Source: Carbonactinospora thermoautotrophica
GTDB lineage: Bacteria > Actinomycetota > Actinomycetes > Streptomycetales > Carbonactinosporaceae
Assembly: GCF_001543895.1 (NCBI RefSeq)
Contig: NZ_JYIJ01000015.1
Location: forward strand, 62,001-126,000
Length of the DNA: 64,000 bases
Direction: 5' to 3'
Shown here piece after piece: positions 33,427-42,708 of the stretch. Positions within the stretch are counted from its first letter, which is position 1. The number at the start of each line of letters is the position of its first letter. Under the pieces are notes generated by a model that saw only the letters and a program-made list of their open reading frames with translations, did no database searches and had not been told where the DNA came from. The position numbers and the translations under genes are program-made.

Positions 33427-34124
33427 GCGGCGGCCCTGGGGTTGGCCGGCCCGCCGAGCTGCATGCCGGCCATGCGCTTCCACTCGTAGGGTCCGGTGCG
33501 CATCCGGCCGACCAGCTCAGCCGGGAACTTCTCGTGCACGGTCATGCCGGCCAGCTCGGCCGCGCGCGCGGCCTGCTCGGGCGTGGCGAGGAACTGGTCG
33601 CCGAACTCGCCGTCCCGGCCGACCAGCACGATCCGGGTGCCGCCCCGGGCGACGTGCTCGATCACGCCCTCCACGGAAGCGTCACCGCCGACCGCGTGCC
33701 GCGCCCCGAAGGCCTGGATCTCCCGGGCGGCCCGTACAGTGGCGCGGTTCAGCTCACCCGGCTCGCGCCGCAACCGGCGGCCCAGCTCGATCAGGGCGAC
33801 GCAGGTGAGCACCAGGCCGAGCACCGCCACCGGGACGCTGACCAGCGGGCCGGCGGCCAAGTCAGCGAGGCCGGCCACGCCGACCGGCGCCCACCAGGCG
33901 GGGGCCGGCAGACGGCCCGCGTCCTCGGGCAGAGTGAGCCCGCCGGGACGCACCTCCTGCCAGGTGTACAGGGCGGTGGCGATGAGCGTGGCGGCGGTGC
34001 CCACGGCCAGCAGCGCCACGGGGGCGGTCGGGTCCGCGGCGTCCCGCGCCGCGTACGCCCAGGGCAGGCCGGCGGCGAACGCGAGCACGGCGACGGCGGA
34101 GAGCAGGCGGACGATCGGTCGCAT
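33423..34124 (-). CDS. Membrane protein of unknown function
   Basis: 233 aa. Two N-terminal helices (LLSAVAVLAFAAGLPWAYAA; APVALLAVGTAATLIATALY) and two more (about 78-115: VGVAGLADLAAGPLVSVPVA, VLGLVLTCVALIEL) are followed by a ~115-residue soluble domain with TRIVLVGRDGEFGDQFLATP and TGPYEWKRMAGMQ. I do not recognise a family. TAATCT ends six bases before the ATG, giving exact leaderless spacing. Downstream is the ATP-grasp remnant, formerly its translational partner. Confidence 0.7.
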   Translation of the reverse strand: MRPIVRLLSAVAVLAFAAGLPWAYAARDAADPTAPVALLAVGTAATLIATALYTWQEVRPGGLTLPEDAGRLPAPAWWAPVGVAGLADLAAGPLVSVPVAVLGLVLTCVALIELGRRLRREPGELNRATVRAAREIQAFGARHAVGGDASVEGVIEHVARGGTRIVLVGRDGEFGDQFLATPEQAARAAELAGMTVHEKFPAELVGRMRTGPYEWKRMAGMQLGGPANPRAAA

Positions 34125-34130
34125 AGTTGA

Positions 34131-34136
34131 AGATTA
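34131..34136 (-). promoter_or_regulatory. -10 element giving a leaderless message
   Basis: TAATCT on the minus strand is six bases from the ATG at 34124, so +1 coincides with its A. The ATG has no ribosome site. The matching -35 is weak. Confidence 0.5.
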
Positions 34137-34238
34137 CCGACCGGTCAGGCCGGGCCTGGTATCGGGTTCCTCCGGCGCTTCCGCCACGCCTGCGCAAATC
34201 CGACTGTCGCGAGGCCGGCGCTACGCCGGGCGCACCGG

Positions 34239-34526
34239 TCAGGGCGCGTCGCCGCTGTCGCCGCGCTCCAGGTGGCGCCGGATCGCCTTCACGTCCTCCG
34301 CGATCTCGCGCAGCAGATCCACGGCTGACCGCTTGTCCGCTTCCGCCGGCCTCATCGCCTTCTTCCGGCGCTCCCGCTCCTGCTCGACGGCCTGACGTGG
34401 CCACAAGAGAACGTTGTCGGGCTGTAGCCGAGCACCCAGTCGGCCGGAGAGCTGCCGCATGCGCCGGGGTGAGATGCCAAGGATCTCGGCGGCTTCCGCG
34501 GTTGTGATCCAGTCTCGCGCGGTCAT
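34239..34526 (-). CDS. Excisionase-like helix-turn-helix protein
   Basis: 95 aa. An N-terminal MerR/excisionase-type HTH (WITTAEAAEILGISPRRMRQ) is followed by ARLQPDNVLLWPRQAVEQE, the usual wing with a Trp, then a charged helix (VDLLREIAEDVKAIRRHLER) that may dimerise as a coiled coil. Such proteins bind DNA in mobile elements or act as small regulators; no integrase is nearby. TATGGT eight bases before the ATG suggests an almost leaderless message. It is divergent from the Cys-rich frame at 34631. Confidence 0.72.
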   Translation of the reverse strand: MTARDWITTAEAAEILGISPRRMRQLSGRLGARLQPDNVLLWPRQAVEQERERRKKAMRPAEADKRSAVDLLREIAEDVKAIRRHLERGDSGDAP

Positions 34527-34586
34527 CGTCGCGGACCATACCCGGCATCTCGTTGACCACCGCTGAGCGACGCCGTAAGGTCTATT

Positions 34587-34605
34587 AGGCGGGAAATCAT
34601 CGCCT
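34587..34605. promoter_or_regulatory. Dyad between the HTH gene and the Cys-rich frame
   Basis: AGGCG-9-CGCCT lies midway between the divergent starts at 34526 and 34631, so it may be a shared operator. Confidence 0.3.
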
Positions 34606-34630
34606 GTACTACCTGAAATGAGGGGAGGTA

Positions 34631-34879
34631 GTCACGGACAACCAGGGACCCAACCTGATCACCCCAGAGGCCACGTTCCTCGGGCATGCGCTGTTCGTAC
34701 GCGAGTCGCCGGGCGGGTCGCGGTGCTACGCGTGCCCCACTTGCCGAAGTCACTTCTGCGACCGACTGCCCGAGACGGTGTGCCCTGGTCAGTACGTCGC
34801 GCATCCGGATGTGTGCGTGTGCGTCCGGTGCGACCCGTTCGGCGTCGGTGGTGAAAGGAGGTGGCGGCCTTACGGCTGA
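34631..34879 (+). CDS. Cys-rich small protein, start codon unclear
   Basis: The frame encodes about 82 residues. It starts TDNQGPNLITPEATFLGHAL, carries the cluster RCYACPTCRSHFC, then ETVCPG and VCVCVRCDPF, so nine cysteines that suit one or two zinc sites. Codon bias is good and a strong ribosome site (GGGGAGG, 34622-34628) precedes it, but no ATG, GTG or TTG follows in frame; ACG at 34634 is best spaced. Either a rare start is used, or the ATG was lost. A terminator follows at 34926-34954. The family is unknown; such proteins occur in conjugative elements. Confidence 0.45.
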   Translation, partial: VTDNQGPNLITPEATFLGHALFVRESPGGSRCYACPTCRSHFCDRLPETVCPGQYVAHPDVCVCVRCDPFGVGGERRWRPYG

Positions 34880-34925
34880 GGGCTTGCTCTGACATCTCTC
34901 CCTGAACGCAACGCATCCATACGAA

Positions 34926-34954
34926 ACCCCCGGTAGCGCACTCCTACCGGGGGT
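34926..34954. terminator. Intrinsic terminator, probably bidirectional
   Basis: ACCCCCGGTAG pairs perfectly with CTACCGGGGGT around a 7-base loop, and on the plus strand TTTTT follows. It would end the Cys-rich gene's transcript and, on the minus strand, the ctaB transcript. One of the few classical Rho-independent terminators in the window. Confidence 0.88.
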
Positions 34955-34993
34955 TTTTCGTTCCGCTCGGCGCGCGGTTCCCGACGCCGGGGT

Positions 34994-35953
34994 TCAGCCG
35001 AACAGCAACGGGTCGACGGCGACGGCGGCGAAGAGGAGCGTCAGGTAGGTGATGGAGAAGTGGAACAGCCGCATCGGCTTGAGCGCCGCCCCGTGCAGTC
35101 CGGCCTTGGCGCGCTGCCACAGCCGGTGTGCCTCGACCAGGAAGACCGCGCCGAGCACGCCCGCCGCCACCGGGTACAGCCAGCCGGTCTGCGCGACCGG
35201 CCACAGCAGCAGGGACACGGCGACCATGACCCAGCTGTAGAGCAGGGTCTGCCGGGCCACCACCCGGTCGCCCGCCACCACCGGCAGCATCGGCACGCCC
35301 GCCCTGGCGTAGTCCTCCTTGAACCGCTGCGACAACGGCCAGTAGTGCGGGGGGGTCCAGAAGAAGATGACCGCGAACAGCACCCAGGGCGCCCAGCTCA
35401 GCGAGTCGGTGACCGCCGCCCAGCCGATGAGCACCGGCATGGAGCCAGCGGCGCCGCCCCACACGATGTTCTGCGGGGTCCGGCGCTTGAGCCCCAGGGT
35501 GTACACGAAGACGTAGAACAGGATCGCCGCCAGCGTCAGCGCCGCCGACAGCAGGTTGACCGTGACCGCCATCAGGGTGACGGAGACCACGCCCAGCGTG
35601 ACCCCCAGGACCAGTGCCTCCCGGGGGCTCACCTCACCGGTCGCGGTGGGGCGCCGCGAGGTGCGGTTCATGAGCCGGTCGATGTCGCGGTCGACGTAGC
35701 AGTTGAGCGTGTTCGCGCTGGCGGCGGCGAGCGTGCCGCCGACGAGGGTGGCCAGCACCAGCCAAAGATCCGGCAGCCCGCCGGCGGCGAGGATCATCGT
35801 CGGCACGGTGGTAACGAGCAGCAGCTCGATGATGCGCAGCTTCGCCAGCACCACGTACGCGCGAAGGGTCGCCCCTAGGGTGCGCCGAGGACGCCGGGGA
35901 GGCCGGGGACTCGACGTCATGAGCCCGACGGCGCGGGGGTCGACGGTGGTCAC
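34994..35953 (-). CDS. ctaB: Protoheme IX farnesyltransferase CtaB
   Basis: 319 aa, UbiA superfamily with about nine membrane helices. It adds the farnesyl group to heme B to make heme O. The prenyl-diphosphate/Mg2+ motif NxxxDxxxD is N84-D88-D92 (NCYVDRDID), and the second acidic loop is near [16 protein letters not shown]. The GTG at 35953 follows GAGGT at good spacing. It is divergent from tkt, a common actinomycete arrangement, and works with ctaA at 31334. Confidence 0.95.
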   Translation of the reverse strand: MTTVDPRAVGLMTSSPRPPRRPRRTLGATLRAYVVLAKLRIIELLLVTTVPTMILAAGGLPDLWLVLATLVGGTLAAASANTLNCYVDRDIDRLMNRTSRRPTATGEVSPREALVLGVTLGVVSVTLMAVTVNLLSAALTLAAILFYVFVYTLGLKRRTPQNIVWGGAAGSMPVLIGWAAVTDSLSWAPWVLFAVIFFWTPPHYWPLSQRFKEDYARAGVPMLPVVAGDRVVARQTLLYSWVMVAVSLLLWPVAQTGWLYPVAAGVLGAVFLVEAHRLWQRAKAGLHGAALKPMRLFHFSITYLTLLFAAVAVDPLLFG

Positions 35954-36128
35954 TTACACCTCAGATGGTCACGGCGGCTGCGCGCGGCCCCCGAGGGGGT
36001 GTGCGCACGCGGACTACTTCGCCAATGTAGCTTGCCCGGGAACCGATCTGTGATCGGGGGTCCGGTTCCGGCGGTTCCGCGTCTCATCCTGCGGGAAGCG
36101 AAGACGGTAGGGCGGGGGTTGTGCTGGG

Positions 36129-36134
36129 TAGGCT
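36129..36134 (+). promoter_or_regulatory. -10-like element before tkt
   Basis: TAGGCT lies in GGGTAGGCTCG about 60 bases before the tkt start, a normal leader length. The -35 is poor. It would drive the tkt-tal-pgi-zwf-opcA-pgl operon. Confidence 0.35.
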
Positions 36135-36192
36135 CGACCACGGCGAGCTTGATCTGTCAGCCCGAGGATTCGCGGAAGGAGCCGTACGCAGG

Positions 36193-38292
36193 GTGAGCAC
36201 CGAGCAGATGCACCCCGCACTGGAGTGGACTGACCTGGACAAGCGAGCCGTGGACACGATCCGTGTGCTCGCCATGGACGCGGTGGAGAACGCCGGCAAC
36301 GGCCACCCGGGCACGGCGATGAGCCTGGCGCCCGCGGCTTACGTGCTGTGGCAGCGGCTCCTCCGCCACGATCCTGCCGATCCTGGCTGGCCCGGCCGTG
36401 ACCGGTTCGTGCTGTCCGCGGGCCACACCTCCTTGACCCTGTACATCCAGCTGTACTACTCCGGTTACGGACTCGAGCTGGACGACCTCAAGGCGTTCCG
36501 CAAGTGGGGCAGCCGCACGCCGGGCCACCCTGAGTACGGGCACACGGTCGGCGTGGAGACCACGACGGGCCCGCTCGGGCAGGGCATCGCGAACGCCGTG
36601 GGCATGGCGATGGCGGCGCGCTACGAGCGCGGCCTGTTCGACCCGGACACGCCCGCGGGGGAGAGCGTCTTCGACCACCACATCTGGGTCTTCTGCTCCG
36701 ACGGCGACATCCAGGAGGGCATCTCCCACGAGGCCGCCGCGCTCGCCGGTCACCAGAGGCTCGGCAACCTGATCGTCCTGTACGACGACAACCACATCTC
36801 CATCGAGGGCAACACCGCCGTCCACATGAGCGAGGACGTGCTCAAGCGGTTCGAGGCGTACGGGTGGCACACCCAGCGCGTCGAGGACGGCGAGGACGTC
36901 GGAGCCCTGTTCGAGGCGTTCAGCCGGGCGCGCGAGGTGACCGACCGGCCGTCGATCATCGCGGTCCGCACGATCATCGCCTGGCCCGCCCCGAACGCCC
37001 AGAACACCGGCAAGGCGCACGGCGCCGCGCTCGGCGCGGCGGAGGTCGCGGCCACCAAGCGGATCCTGGGCTTCGACCCCAACCAGACGTTCCAGGTCGA
37101 GGAACAGGTCATCAAGCACGTGCGCAAGGTCGCCGACCGGGGCCGGAAGCTGCACGAGGAGTGGAACAAGCGGTTCGCCGAGTGGCGGAAGGCCAACCCG
37201 GAGCGGGCCGCTGAGTACGACCGGATCGCCCGGCGCGAGCTGCCCGAGGGCTGGGAGAAGGCGGTGCCGGTGTTCCCGGGGGGCAAGGACATGGCCACCC
37301 GCAAGGCGTCCGGCCAGGTACTGGCCGCGCTCGGCAAGGTGATCCCCGAGCTGTGGGGCGGATCCGCGGACCTGGCCGAGTCGAACAACACCACGATCGA
37401 GGGGGCGAAGTCCTTCCTGCCCAAGGACAACCCGCTCCCGGACGCGGACCCCTACGGCCGCACGCTGCACTGGGGCATCCGCGAGCACGCGATGGGCGCG
37501 ACCATGAACGGCATCGCGCTGCACGGCGGCACGCGGGTCTACGGCGGCACCTTCCTGGTGTTCTCCGACTACATGCGGCCCGCCGTCCGGCTGGCCGCGA
37601 TGATGAAGCTGCCGGTCACGTACGTGTGGACGCACGACTCGATCGGCCTGGGCGAGGACGGCCCGACCCACCAGCCGGTGGAGCACCTGGCGACGCTGCG
37701 GGCGATCCCGGACCTCGCCGTGGTCCGGCCGGCGGACGCCAACGAGACCGCGGTCGCGTGGAAGACGATCCTGAAGCGCCCGGTTCGCCCCCACGGCCTG
37801 TGCCTGACCCGCCAGAACGTGCCCACCCTCGACCGGGAGAAATACGCCCCGGCCGACGGCGTGGCCCGCGGCGCGTACGTCCTGGCGGAGTCCTCGGCCC
37901 CCGTCCCGCAGGTGATCCTGATCGCCACCGGCTCGGAGGTCCACCTCGCGGTCGAGGCGCGCGAGCGGCTGGAGACCGAGGGTGTCCCGACCCGCGTGGT
38001 CTCGATGCCGTGCGTGGAGTGGTTCCGGGAGCAGGACCGCTCCTACCAGGACCACGTGCTGCCGCCGGAGGTCCTGGCCCGCGTGTCGGTCGAGGCCGGC
38101 GTGGCGCAGGGCTGGCGGGAGATCGTCGGCCCGTACGGCGAGATCATCAGCCTGGAGCACTTCGGCGCGTCCGCCGATTACAAGACCCTGTTCAAGGAGT
38201 TCGGGTTCACGGTCGACCACGTCGTGTCCGCCGCGCACCGCACGATCGAGGCGGTGGAGCGGGCGAACCACCGCGAAGCGGCGGGCCGGTGA
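36193..38292 (+). CDS. tkt: Transketolase
   Basis: 699 aa from the GTG at 36193. TPP enzyme that moves two-carbon units between sugar phosphates in the pentose phosphate pathway. It has [11 protein letters not shown], the TPP/Mg motif ([11 protein letters not shown] through NHIS), and ETGVEEQ-region equivalents [20 protein letters not shown] with catalytic residues. The C-terminal domain includes [16 protein letters not shown]. The frame is open to 36121, but the extra residues do not match the family. GGAAGGAG precedes the start by 11 bases. Confidence 0.95.
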   Translation: MSTEQMHPALEWTDLDKRAVDTIRVLAMDAVENAGNGHPGTAMSLAPAAYVLWQRLLRHDPADPGWPGRDRFVLSAGHTSLTLYIQLYYSGYGLELDDLKAFRKWGSRTPGHPEYGHTVGVETTTGPLGQGIANAVGMAMAARYERGLFDPDTPAGESVFDHHIWVFCSDGDIQEGISHEAAALAGHQRLGNLIVLYDDNHISIEGNTAVHMSEDVLKRFEAYGWHTQRVEDGEDVGALFEAFSRAREVTDRPSIIAVRTIIAWPAPNAQNTGKAHGAALGAAEVAATKRILGFDPNQTFQVEEQVIKHVRKVADRGRKLHEEWNKRFAEWRKANPERAAEYDRIARRELPEGWEKAVPVFPGGKDMATRKASGQVLAALGKVIPELWGGSADLAESNNTTIEGAKSFLPKDNPLPDADPYGRTLHWGIREHAMGATMNGIALHGGTRVYGGTFLVFSDYMRPAVRLAAMMKLPVTYVWTHDSIGLGEDGPTHQPVEHLATLRAIPDLAVVRPADANETAVAWKTILKRPVRPHGLCLTRQNVPTLDREKYAPADGVARGAYVLAESSAPVPQVILIATGSEVHLAVEARERLETEGVPTRVVSMPCVEWFREQDRSYQDHVLPPEVLARVSVEAGVAQGWREIVGPYGEIISLEHFGASADYKTLFKEFGFTVDHVVSAAHRTIEAVERANHREAAGR

Positions 38293-38324
38293 CCTGACAA
38301 GCGACTCCGAAAGGGATGACTTCC

Positions 38325-39434
38325 ATGAGCGACAACCTGCGTCGGCTCAGCGAGCAGGGCGTGGCGATCTGGCTCGATGACCTGAGCCGTGACCGCCTCG
38401 CCACGGGGAACCTGGAGACGTTGGTCCGAGACAAGCATGTGGTCGGTGTCACCTCGAACCCGACCATCTTCCAGAAGGCGATCAGCTCCAGCGACCGGTA
38501 CCGGGAGCAGATCCACGGCCTGGCCATCCGCGGCGCGAGCATCGACGAGGCGCTGCGCATGGTCACCACCTACGACGTGCGCTGGGCCTGTGACGTGCTG
38601 CGGCCGGTGTACGAGGCGAGCGGGCACCGGGACGGGCGGGTGTCCATCGAGGTGGACCCGCGCCTGGCGCACGACACCGAGAAGACCGTCGCCGAGGCCC
38701 GCCAGCTGTGGTGGCTGGTGGACCGGCCCAACCTGTTCATCAAGATCCCGGCGACCAGGGCGGGCCTGCCGGCGATCACGCAGGCGCTCAGCGAGGGCAT
38801 CAGCGTGAACGTCACGTTGATCTTCTCGCTGCAGCGCTACGCCGAGGTGATGGAGGCGTTCCTGCAGGGCCTGGAGAAGGCCCGCGAGAACGGCCTGGAC
38901 CTCGCCGGCATCGCGAGCGTGGCGTCGTTCTTCGTCAGCCGGGTGGACACTGAGGTGGACAAGCGGCTGGACAAAATCGGCACGGACGAGGCGCGGGCGC
39001 TGCGCGGCAAGGCGGCCATCGCGAACGCGCGCCTGGCCTACCAGGCGTACGAGAAGGTCTTCTCGTCGGAGCGCTGGTCGCGGCTGGAAGCGGCCGGCGC
39101 CCGCCCGCAGCGGCCGCTGTGGGCGTCCACCGGCGTGAAAGACCCGGCGTACCGCGACACGCGGTACGTGGAGGAGCTGGTCACCTCCGGGGTCGTGAAC
39201 ACGATGCCGGAGAGCACCCTGGAGGCGGTCGCCGACCACGGGGAGATCACCGGCGACACGGTCCGCCCGAACTATGCGGACGCCCGCCAGGTGCTCGGTG
39301 ACCTCGCCAGGATCGGGATCGACTACGACGACGTGGTGCGGGTCCTGGAGGAGGAGGGCGTGGAGAAGTTCGTCTCCTCCTGGAACGACCTCATCGCATC
39401 GATGAAGAGCGAGCTGGAGCGGCTGGCCGAGTAA
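38325..39434 (+). CDS. tal: Transaldolase
   Basis: 369 aa, the longer actinobacterial/cyanobacterial-type transaldolase. It transfers a dihydroxyacetone unit between sugar phosphates. The Schiff-base Lys is in [29 protein letters not shown] and [13 protein letters not shown] are family motifs. AAAGGGA lies eight bases before the ATG at 38325; an ATG at 38316 overlaps that ribosome site. It is 32 bases after tkt. Confidence 0.95.
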   Translation: MSDNLRRLSEQGVAIWLDDLSRDRLATGNLETLVRDKHVVGVTSNPTIFQKAISSSDRYREQIHGLAIRGASIDEALRMVTTYDVRWACDVLRPVYEASGHRDGRVSIEVDPRLAHDTEKTVAEARQLWWLVDRPNLFIKIPATRAGLPAITQALSEGISVNVTLIFSLQRYAEVMEAFLQGLEKARENGLDLAGIASVASFFVSRVDTEVDKRLDKIGTDEARALRGKAAIANARLAYQAYEKVFSSERWSRLEAAGARPQRPLWASTGVKDPAYRDTRYVEELVTSGVVNTMPESTLEAVADHGEITGDTVRPNYADARQVLGDLARIGIDYDDVVRVLEEEGVEKFVSSWNDLIASMKSELERLAE

Positions 39435-39456
39435 GCCGACCAAGGGGGCATCGTAG

Positions 39457-41103
39457 GTGAGTGAGACCGTCTCCGCCGGCGGGGTGTCCGTCGAGGTACG
39501 TGGCACGCTGTGCCAGGCGGCCCGCGATGTGATCGAACGGGCCGCGGCCGACCGCGTCCCGAGCCGGCTGGTGTCCAAGGACCCCACGATCTGGGGGCCG
39601 GAGGCCGAACCCGAGGCGAAGATCCGGCTGGGCTGGGTGGATCTGCCCGCGACCTCGCGTGAGCTGCTGCCCCGCCTGGCTGAGCTGCGGGACCGGATCC
39701 GGGACGCCGGGCTCGACCACGTGGTGCTCGCCGGCATGGGCGGCTCCTCGCTGGCGCCCGAGGTGATCACACGCGGACTGACGGTGCTCGACACCACCGA
39801 CCCGCACCAGGTGGCGCGGACGCTGGGCGACCGGATCGACCGCACGGTCGTGGTGGTGGCGAGCAAGAGCGGCAGCACCATCGAGACCGACAGCCACCGG
39901 CGCGCCTACGAGCAGGCTTTCCGCGACGCCGGGTTCTCCGCGGCGGAGATCCGGCGGCGGGTCGTGGTCGTCACCGACCCCGGCTCCCCGCTGGAGGCGT
40001 ACGCGACCGGGGCCGGGTACGAGGTCGTGCTCGCCGACCCGAACGTGGGCGGCCGGTACTCGGCGCTGTCCGCGTTCGGCCTGGTGCCGAGCGCGCTGGC
40101 CGGCGCGGACGTGACCGAGCTGCTGGACGCCGCGGCCGAGCTGGCCCCGACGCTGGCGCTGGTCGACGACAACCCGGGCCTGCTGCTGGGCGCGGCGCTC
40201 GGCGGGGCGGGCCGGGACGTCGACGGAGCCGGCCAGGACAAGGTGGTGATCGCGGACAACGGCTCGGGCCTCCTCGGGTTCGGCGACTGGGCCGAGCAAC
40301 TGATCGCCGAGTCGACCGGCAAGGAAGGCCGGGGCCTGCTGCCCGTGGTGGTGGAGGACACCTCCGCACCGGGGTTCGCGGGCGCAGGCCCCGACGCCCA
40401 CCTGGTGACGCTGGGGGCGGCCGCGCCCGGCGACGGCACCACGGTGGCCGGGCCGCTCGGCGCCCAGTTCCTGCTCTGGGAGTACGCGACCGCGGTCGCC
40501 GGCTGGGTTCTCGGGATCAACCCGTTCGACCAGCCGAACGTGCAGGAGTCCAAGGACAACACCAAGGCGCTGCTGGAGCGGGCCGGGGACGGGCCGCTGC
40601 CAGAGGGCGAGCCGGTGTTCGTCGACGACGCGGTCGCGGTGTACGCGGACCCCCTCGACGGCGTCGACCCGCTCGGCGGGGCGCGTGACCTGCGCGGCGC
40701 GCTCGAGGCGCTGCTGCAGGCCGTGCCCGACCGGGGTTACCTGGCGGTCATGGCGTACCTGGACCGGTACGGCGAGTCGGCCGTGGCCGGCGTGCGCCCG
40801 GCGCTGGCCCGGCGCTTGGCGGGGCGGCAGGTCACGTTCGGGTGGGGGCCGCGCTTCCTGCACTCGACCGGCCAGTACCACAAGGGCGGTCCACAGCGCG
40901 GCGCGTTCCTCCAGATCACCGGCGCCGTCGCCACCGACCTGCCGGTGCCCGGCAAGCCGTACACGTTCGGGCGGCTGCAGCTGGCCCAGGCGCTCGGTGA
41001 CCTGGGCGCGCTGCGGTCGCGCCGCCGTCCGGTGGTGCGCCTGCACCTGCGTGACCGCACCGCCGGTGTCCAGCAGCTACTCAGCGTGATAGCGGAAGGC
41101 TGA
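39457..41103 (+). CDS. pgi: Glucose-6-phosphate isomerase
   Basis: 548 aa. Interconverts glucose 6-phosphate and fructose 6-phosphate. SIS-domain motifs are VVVASKSGSTIET and VLAGMGGSSLAPEV; the C-terminal half has FLLWEYATAVAGWVLGINPF and QYHKGGPQRGAFLQ. It belongs to the type found in tal-pgi-zwf clusters of actinomycetes, somewhat unlike E. coli Pgi. The GTG at 39457 follows AGGGGG. Next to zwf it lets fructose 6-phosphate recycle into the oxidative pathway. Confidence 0.93.
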   Translation: MSETVSAGGVSVEVRGTLCQAARDVIERAAADRVPSRLVSKDPTIWGPEAEPEAKIRLGWVDLPATSRELLPRLAELRDRIRDAGLDHVVLAGMGGSSLAPEVITRGLTVLDTTDPHQVARTLGDRIDRTVVVVASKSGSTIETDSHRRAYEQAFRDAGFSAAEIRRRVVVVTDPGSPLEAYATGAGYEVVLADPNVGGRYSALSAFGLVPSALAGADVTELLDAAAELAPTLALVDDNPGLLLGAALGGAGRDVDGAGQDKVVIADNGSGLLGFGDWAEQLIAESTGKEGRGLLPVVVEDTSAPGFAGAGPDAHLVTLGAAAPGDGTTVAGPLGAQFLLWEYATAVAGWVLGINPFDQPNVQESKDNTKALLERAGDGPLPEGEPVFVDDAVAVYADPLDGVDPLGGARDLRGALEALLQAVPDRGYLAVMAYLDRYGESAVAGVRPALARRLAGRQVTFGWGPRFLHSTGQYHKGGPQRGAFLQITGAVATDLPVPGKPYTFGRLQLAQALGDLGALRSRRRPVVRLHLRDRTAGVQQLLSVIAEG

Positions 41104-41112
41104 CGGCTGACG

Positions 41113-42708
41113 ATGAGTGAGGCGCGGTCAAGAGCGCCGGAGCGGGGCGAAACCGGACCCGCCACGGTCCTGGACGAGCCGGTCCTGCTGAGCGACAACC
41201 CGCTGCGGCACCCCGGCGACCGGCGGTTGCCCCGGATCGCGGGCCCCTGCGGCCTGGTGATCTTCGGCGTCACCGGTGACCTGTCCCGTAAGAAGCTGAT
41301 GCCGGCCATCTACGACCTGGCGAACCGGGGGCTGCTGCCCCCGGGCTTCGCCCTGGTGGGGTTCGCCCGCCGGGAGTGGAGCCACTCGGACTTCACCCAG
41401 GTCATCCACGGCTCGGTCAAGGAGCACGCGCGCACTCCGTTCCGCGAGGAGGTGTGGCAGCAGCTCGCGGAGGGCTTCCGGTTCGTGCCCGGTGACTTCG
41501 ACGACGACGGGGCGTTCGAGAACCTGCGCAAGACCCTGGAGGAACTGAGCGCCGTCCGGGGCACCGGCGGCAACTACGCCTTCTACCTGTCCATCCCGCC
41601 GCGGTTCTTCCCGCAGGTCGTGCAGCAGCTGAAGAAGCACGGCCTGGCCGAGGCCCCGGGGCGTTCCTGGCGGCGCGTGGTCGTGGAGAAGCCGTTCGGC
41701 CACAACCTGGAGAGCGCCCGGGAGCTGAACCGGATCCTCGACGAGGTCTTCCCGCCCAGCGCGGTCTTCCGCATCGACCACTACCTGGGCAAGGAGACCG
41801 TACAGAACATCCTGGCGCTGCGGTTCGCCAACGAGCTGTTCGAGCCGATCTGGAACCGCTCGTACGTGGACCACGTCCAGATCACGATGGCCGAGGACAT
41901 CGGCATCGACGGGCGGGCCGGCTACTACGACGGCATCGGCGCGGCGCGGGACGTGATCCAGAACCACCTGCTCCAGCTGCTCGCGCTCACCGCCATGGAG
42001 GAGCCGGTCTCCTTCGACGCCGACTCCCTGGTCGCGGAGAAGATCAAGGTGCTGTCCGCGGTCACGCTGCCGAAGGACCTGGCCCGGCACACCGCCCGCG
42101 GCCAGTACACGCGCGGCTGGCAGGGCGGCGTGGAGGTGCCCGGGTACCTGGAGGAGGAGGGCATCCCGCCGGACTCCCGCACCGAGACGTACGCGGCGAT
42201 CCGCCTGGAGATCGACACGCGCCGGTGGGCGGGCGTGCCCTGGTACCTGCGGACCGGCAAGCGGCTCGGCCGGCGGGTCACCGAGGTGGCGGTGGTCTTC
42301 CAGCGCGCCCCCCACCTGCCGTTCAGCAAGACCGCCACCACGGAGCTGGGCCAGAACGCGCTCGTCATCCGCATCCAGCCGGACGAGGGCGTGACCGTGC
42401 GGTTCGGGTCCAAGGTGCCCGGCACCTCGATGGAGGTCCGGGACGTCACCATGGACTTCGCGTACGGCGAGTCGTTCACCGAGTCCTCGCCCGAGGCGTA
42501 CGAGCGGCTGCTGCTGGACATGCTGCTCGGCGACCCGCCGCTGTTCCCCCGCCACGAAGAGGTGGAGCTGTCCTGGAAGATCCTCGACCCGATCGAGGAG
42601 TTCTGGGCCGAGCACGGCGCACCCGACCCGTATGTGGCCGGTACCTGGGGTCCGGCCTCGGCGGACGCGATGCTGGCGCGCGACGGACGGAGCTGGCGCA
42701 GGCCATGA
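41113..42708 (+). CDS. zwf: Glucose-6-phosphate 1-dehydrogenase
   Basis: 531 aa. Oxidises glucose 6-phosphate to 6-phosphogluconolactone with NADP+. The cofactor motif GVTGDLSRKKLMP and active-site RIDHYLGKETVQN are intact, as is VVEKPFGHNLESA. A variable 45-residue N-terminal leader is typical of actinomycete Zwf. The stop overlaps the opcA ATG (ATGA). OpcA, coded next, is its usual activator/assembly factor. Confidence 0.96.
   Translation: MSEARSRAPERGETGPATVLDEPVLLSDNPLRHPGDRRLPRIAGPCGLVIFGVTGDLSRKKLMPAIYDLANRGLLPPGFALVGFARREWSHSDFTQVIHGSVKEHARTPFREEVWQQLAEGFRFVPGDFDDDGAFENLRKTLEELSAVRGTGGNYAFYLSIPPRFFPQVVQQLKKHGLAEAPGRSWRRVVVEKPFGHNLESARELNRILDEVFPPSAVFRIDHYLGKETVQNILALRFANELFEPIWNRSYVDHVQITMAEDIGIDGRAGYYDGIGAARDVIQNHLLQLLALTAMEEPVSFDADSLVAEKIKVLSAVTLPKDLARHTARGQYTRGWQGGVEVPGYLEEEGIPPDSRTETYAAIRLEIDTRRWAGVPWYLRTGKRLGRRVTEVAVVFQRAPHLPFSKTATTELGQNALVIRIQPDEGVTVRFGSKVPGTSMEVRDVTMDFAYGESFTESSPEAYERLLLDMLLGDPPLFPRHEEVELSWKILDPIEEFWAEHGAPDPYVAGTWGPASADAMLARDGRSWRRP

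Noticed and set aside
34239-34879. A mobile element, because of the excisionase-like HTH and Cys-rich frame
   Set aside because: No integrase, attachment-site repeats, transposase or tRNA target is present nearby.
36121-36192. Longer transketolase start at 36121
   Set aside because: The extra 24 residues do not match the family, and the segment contains the likely -10 element; GTG at 36193 fits better.
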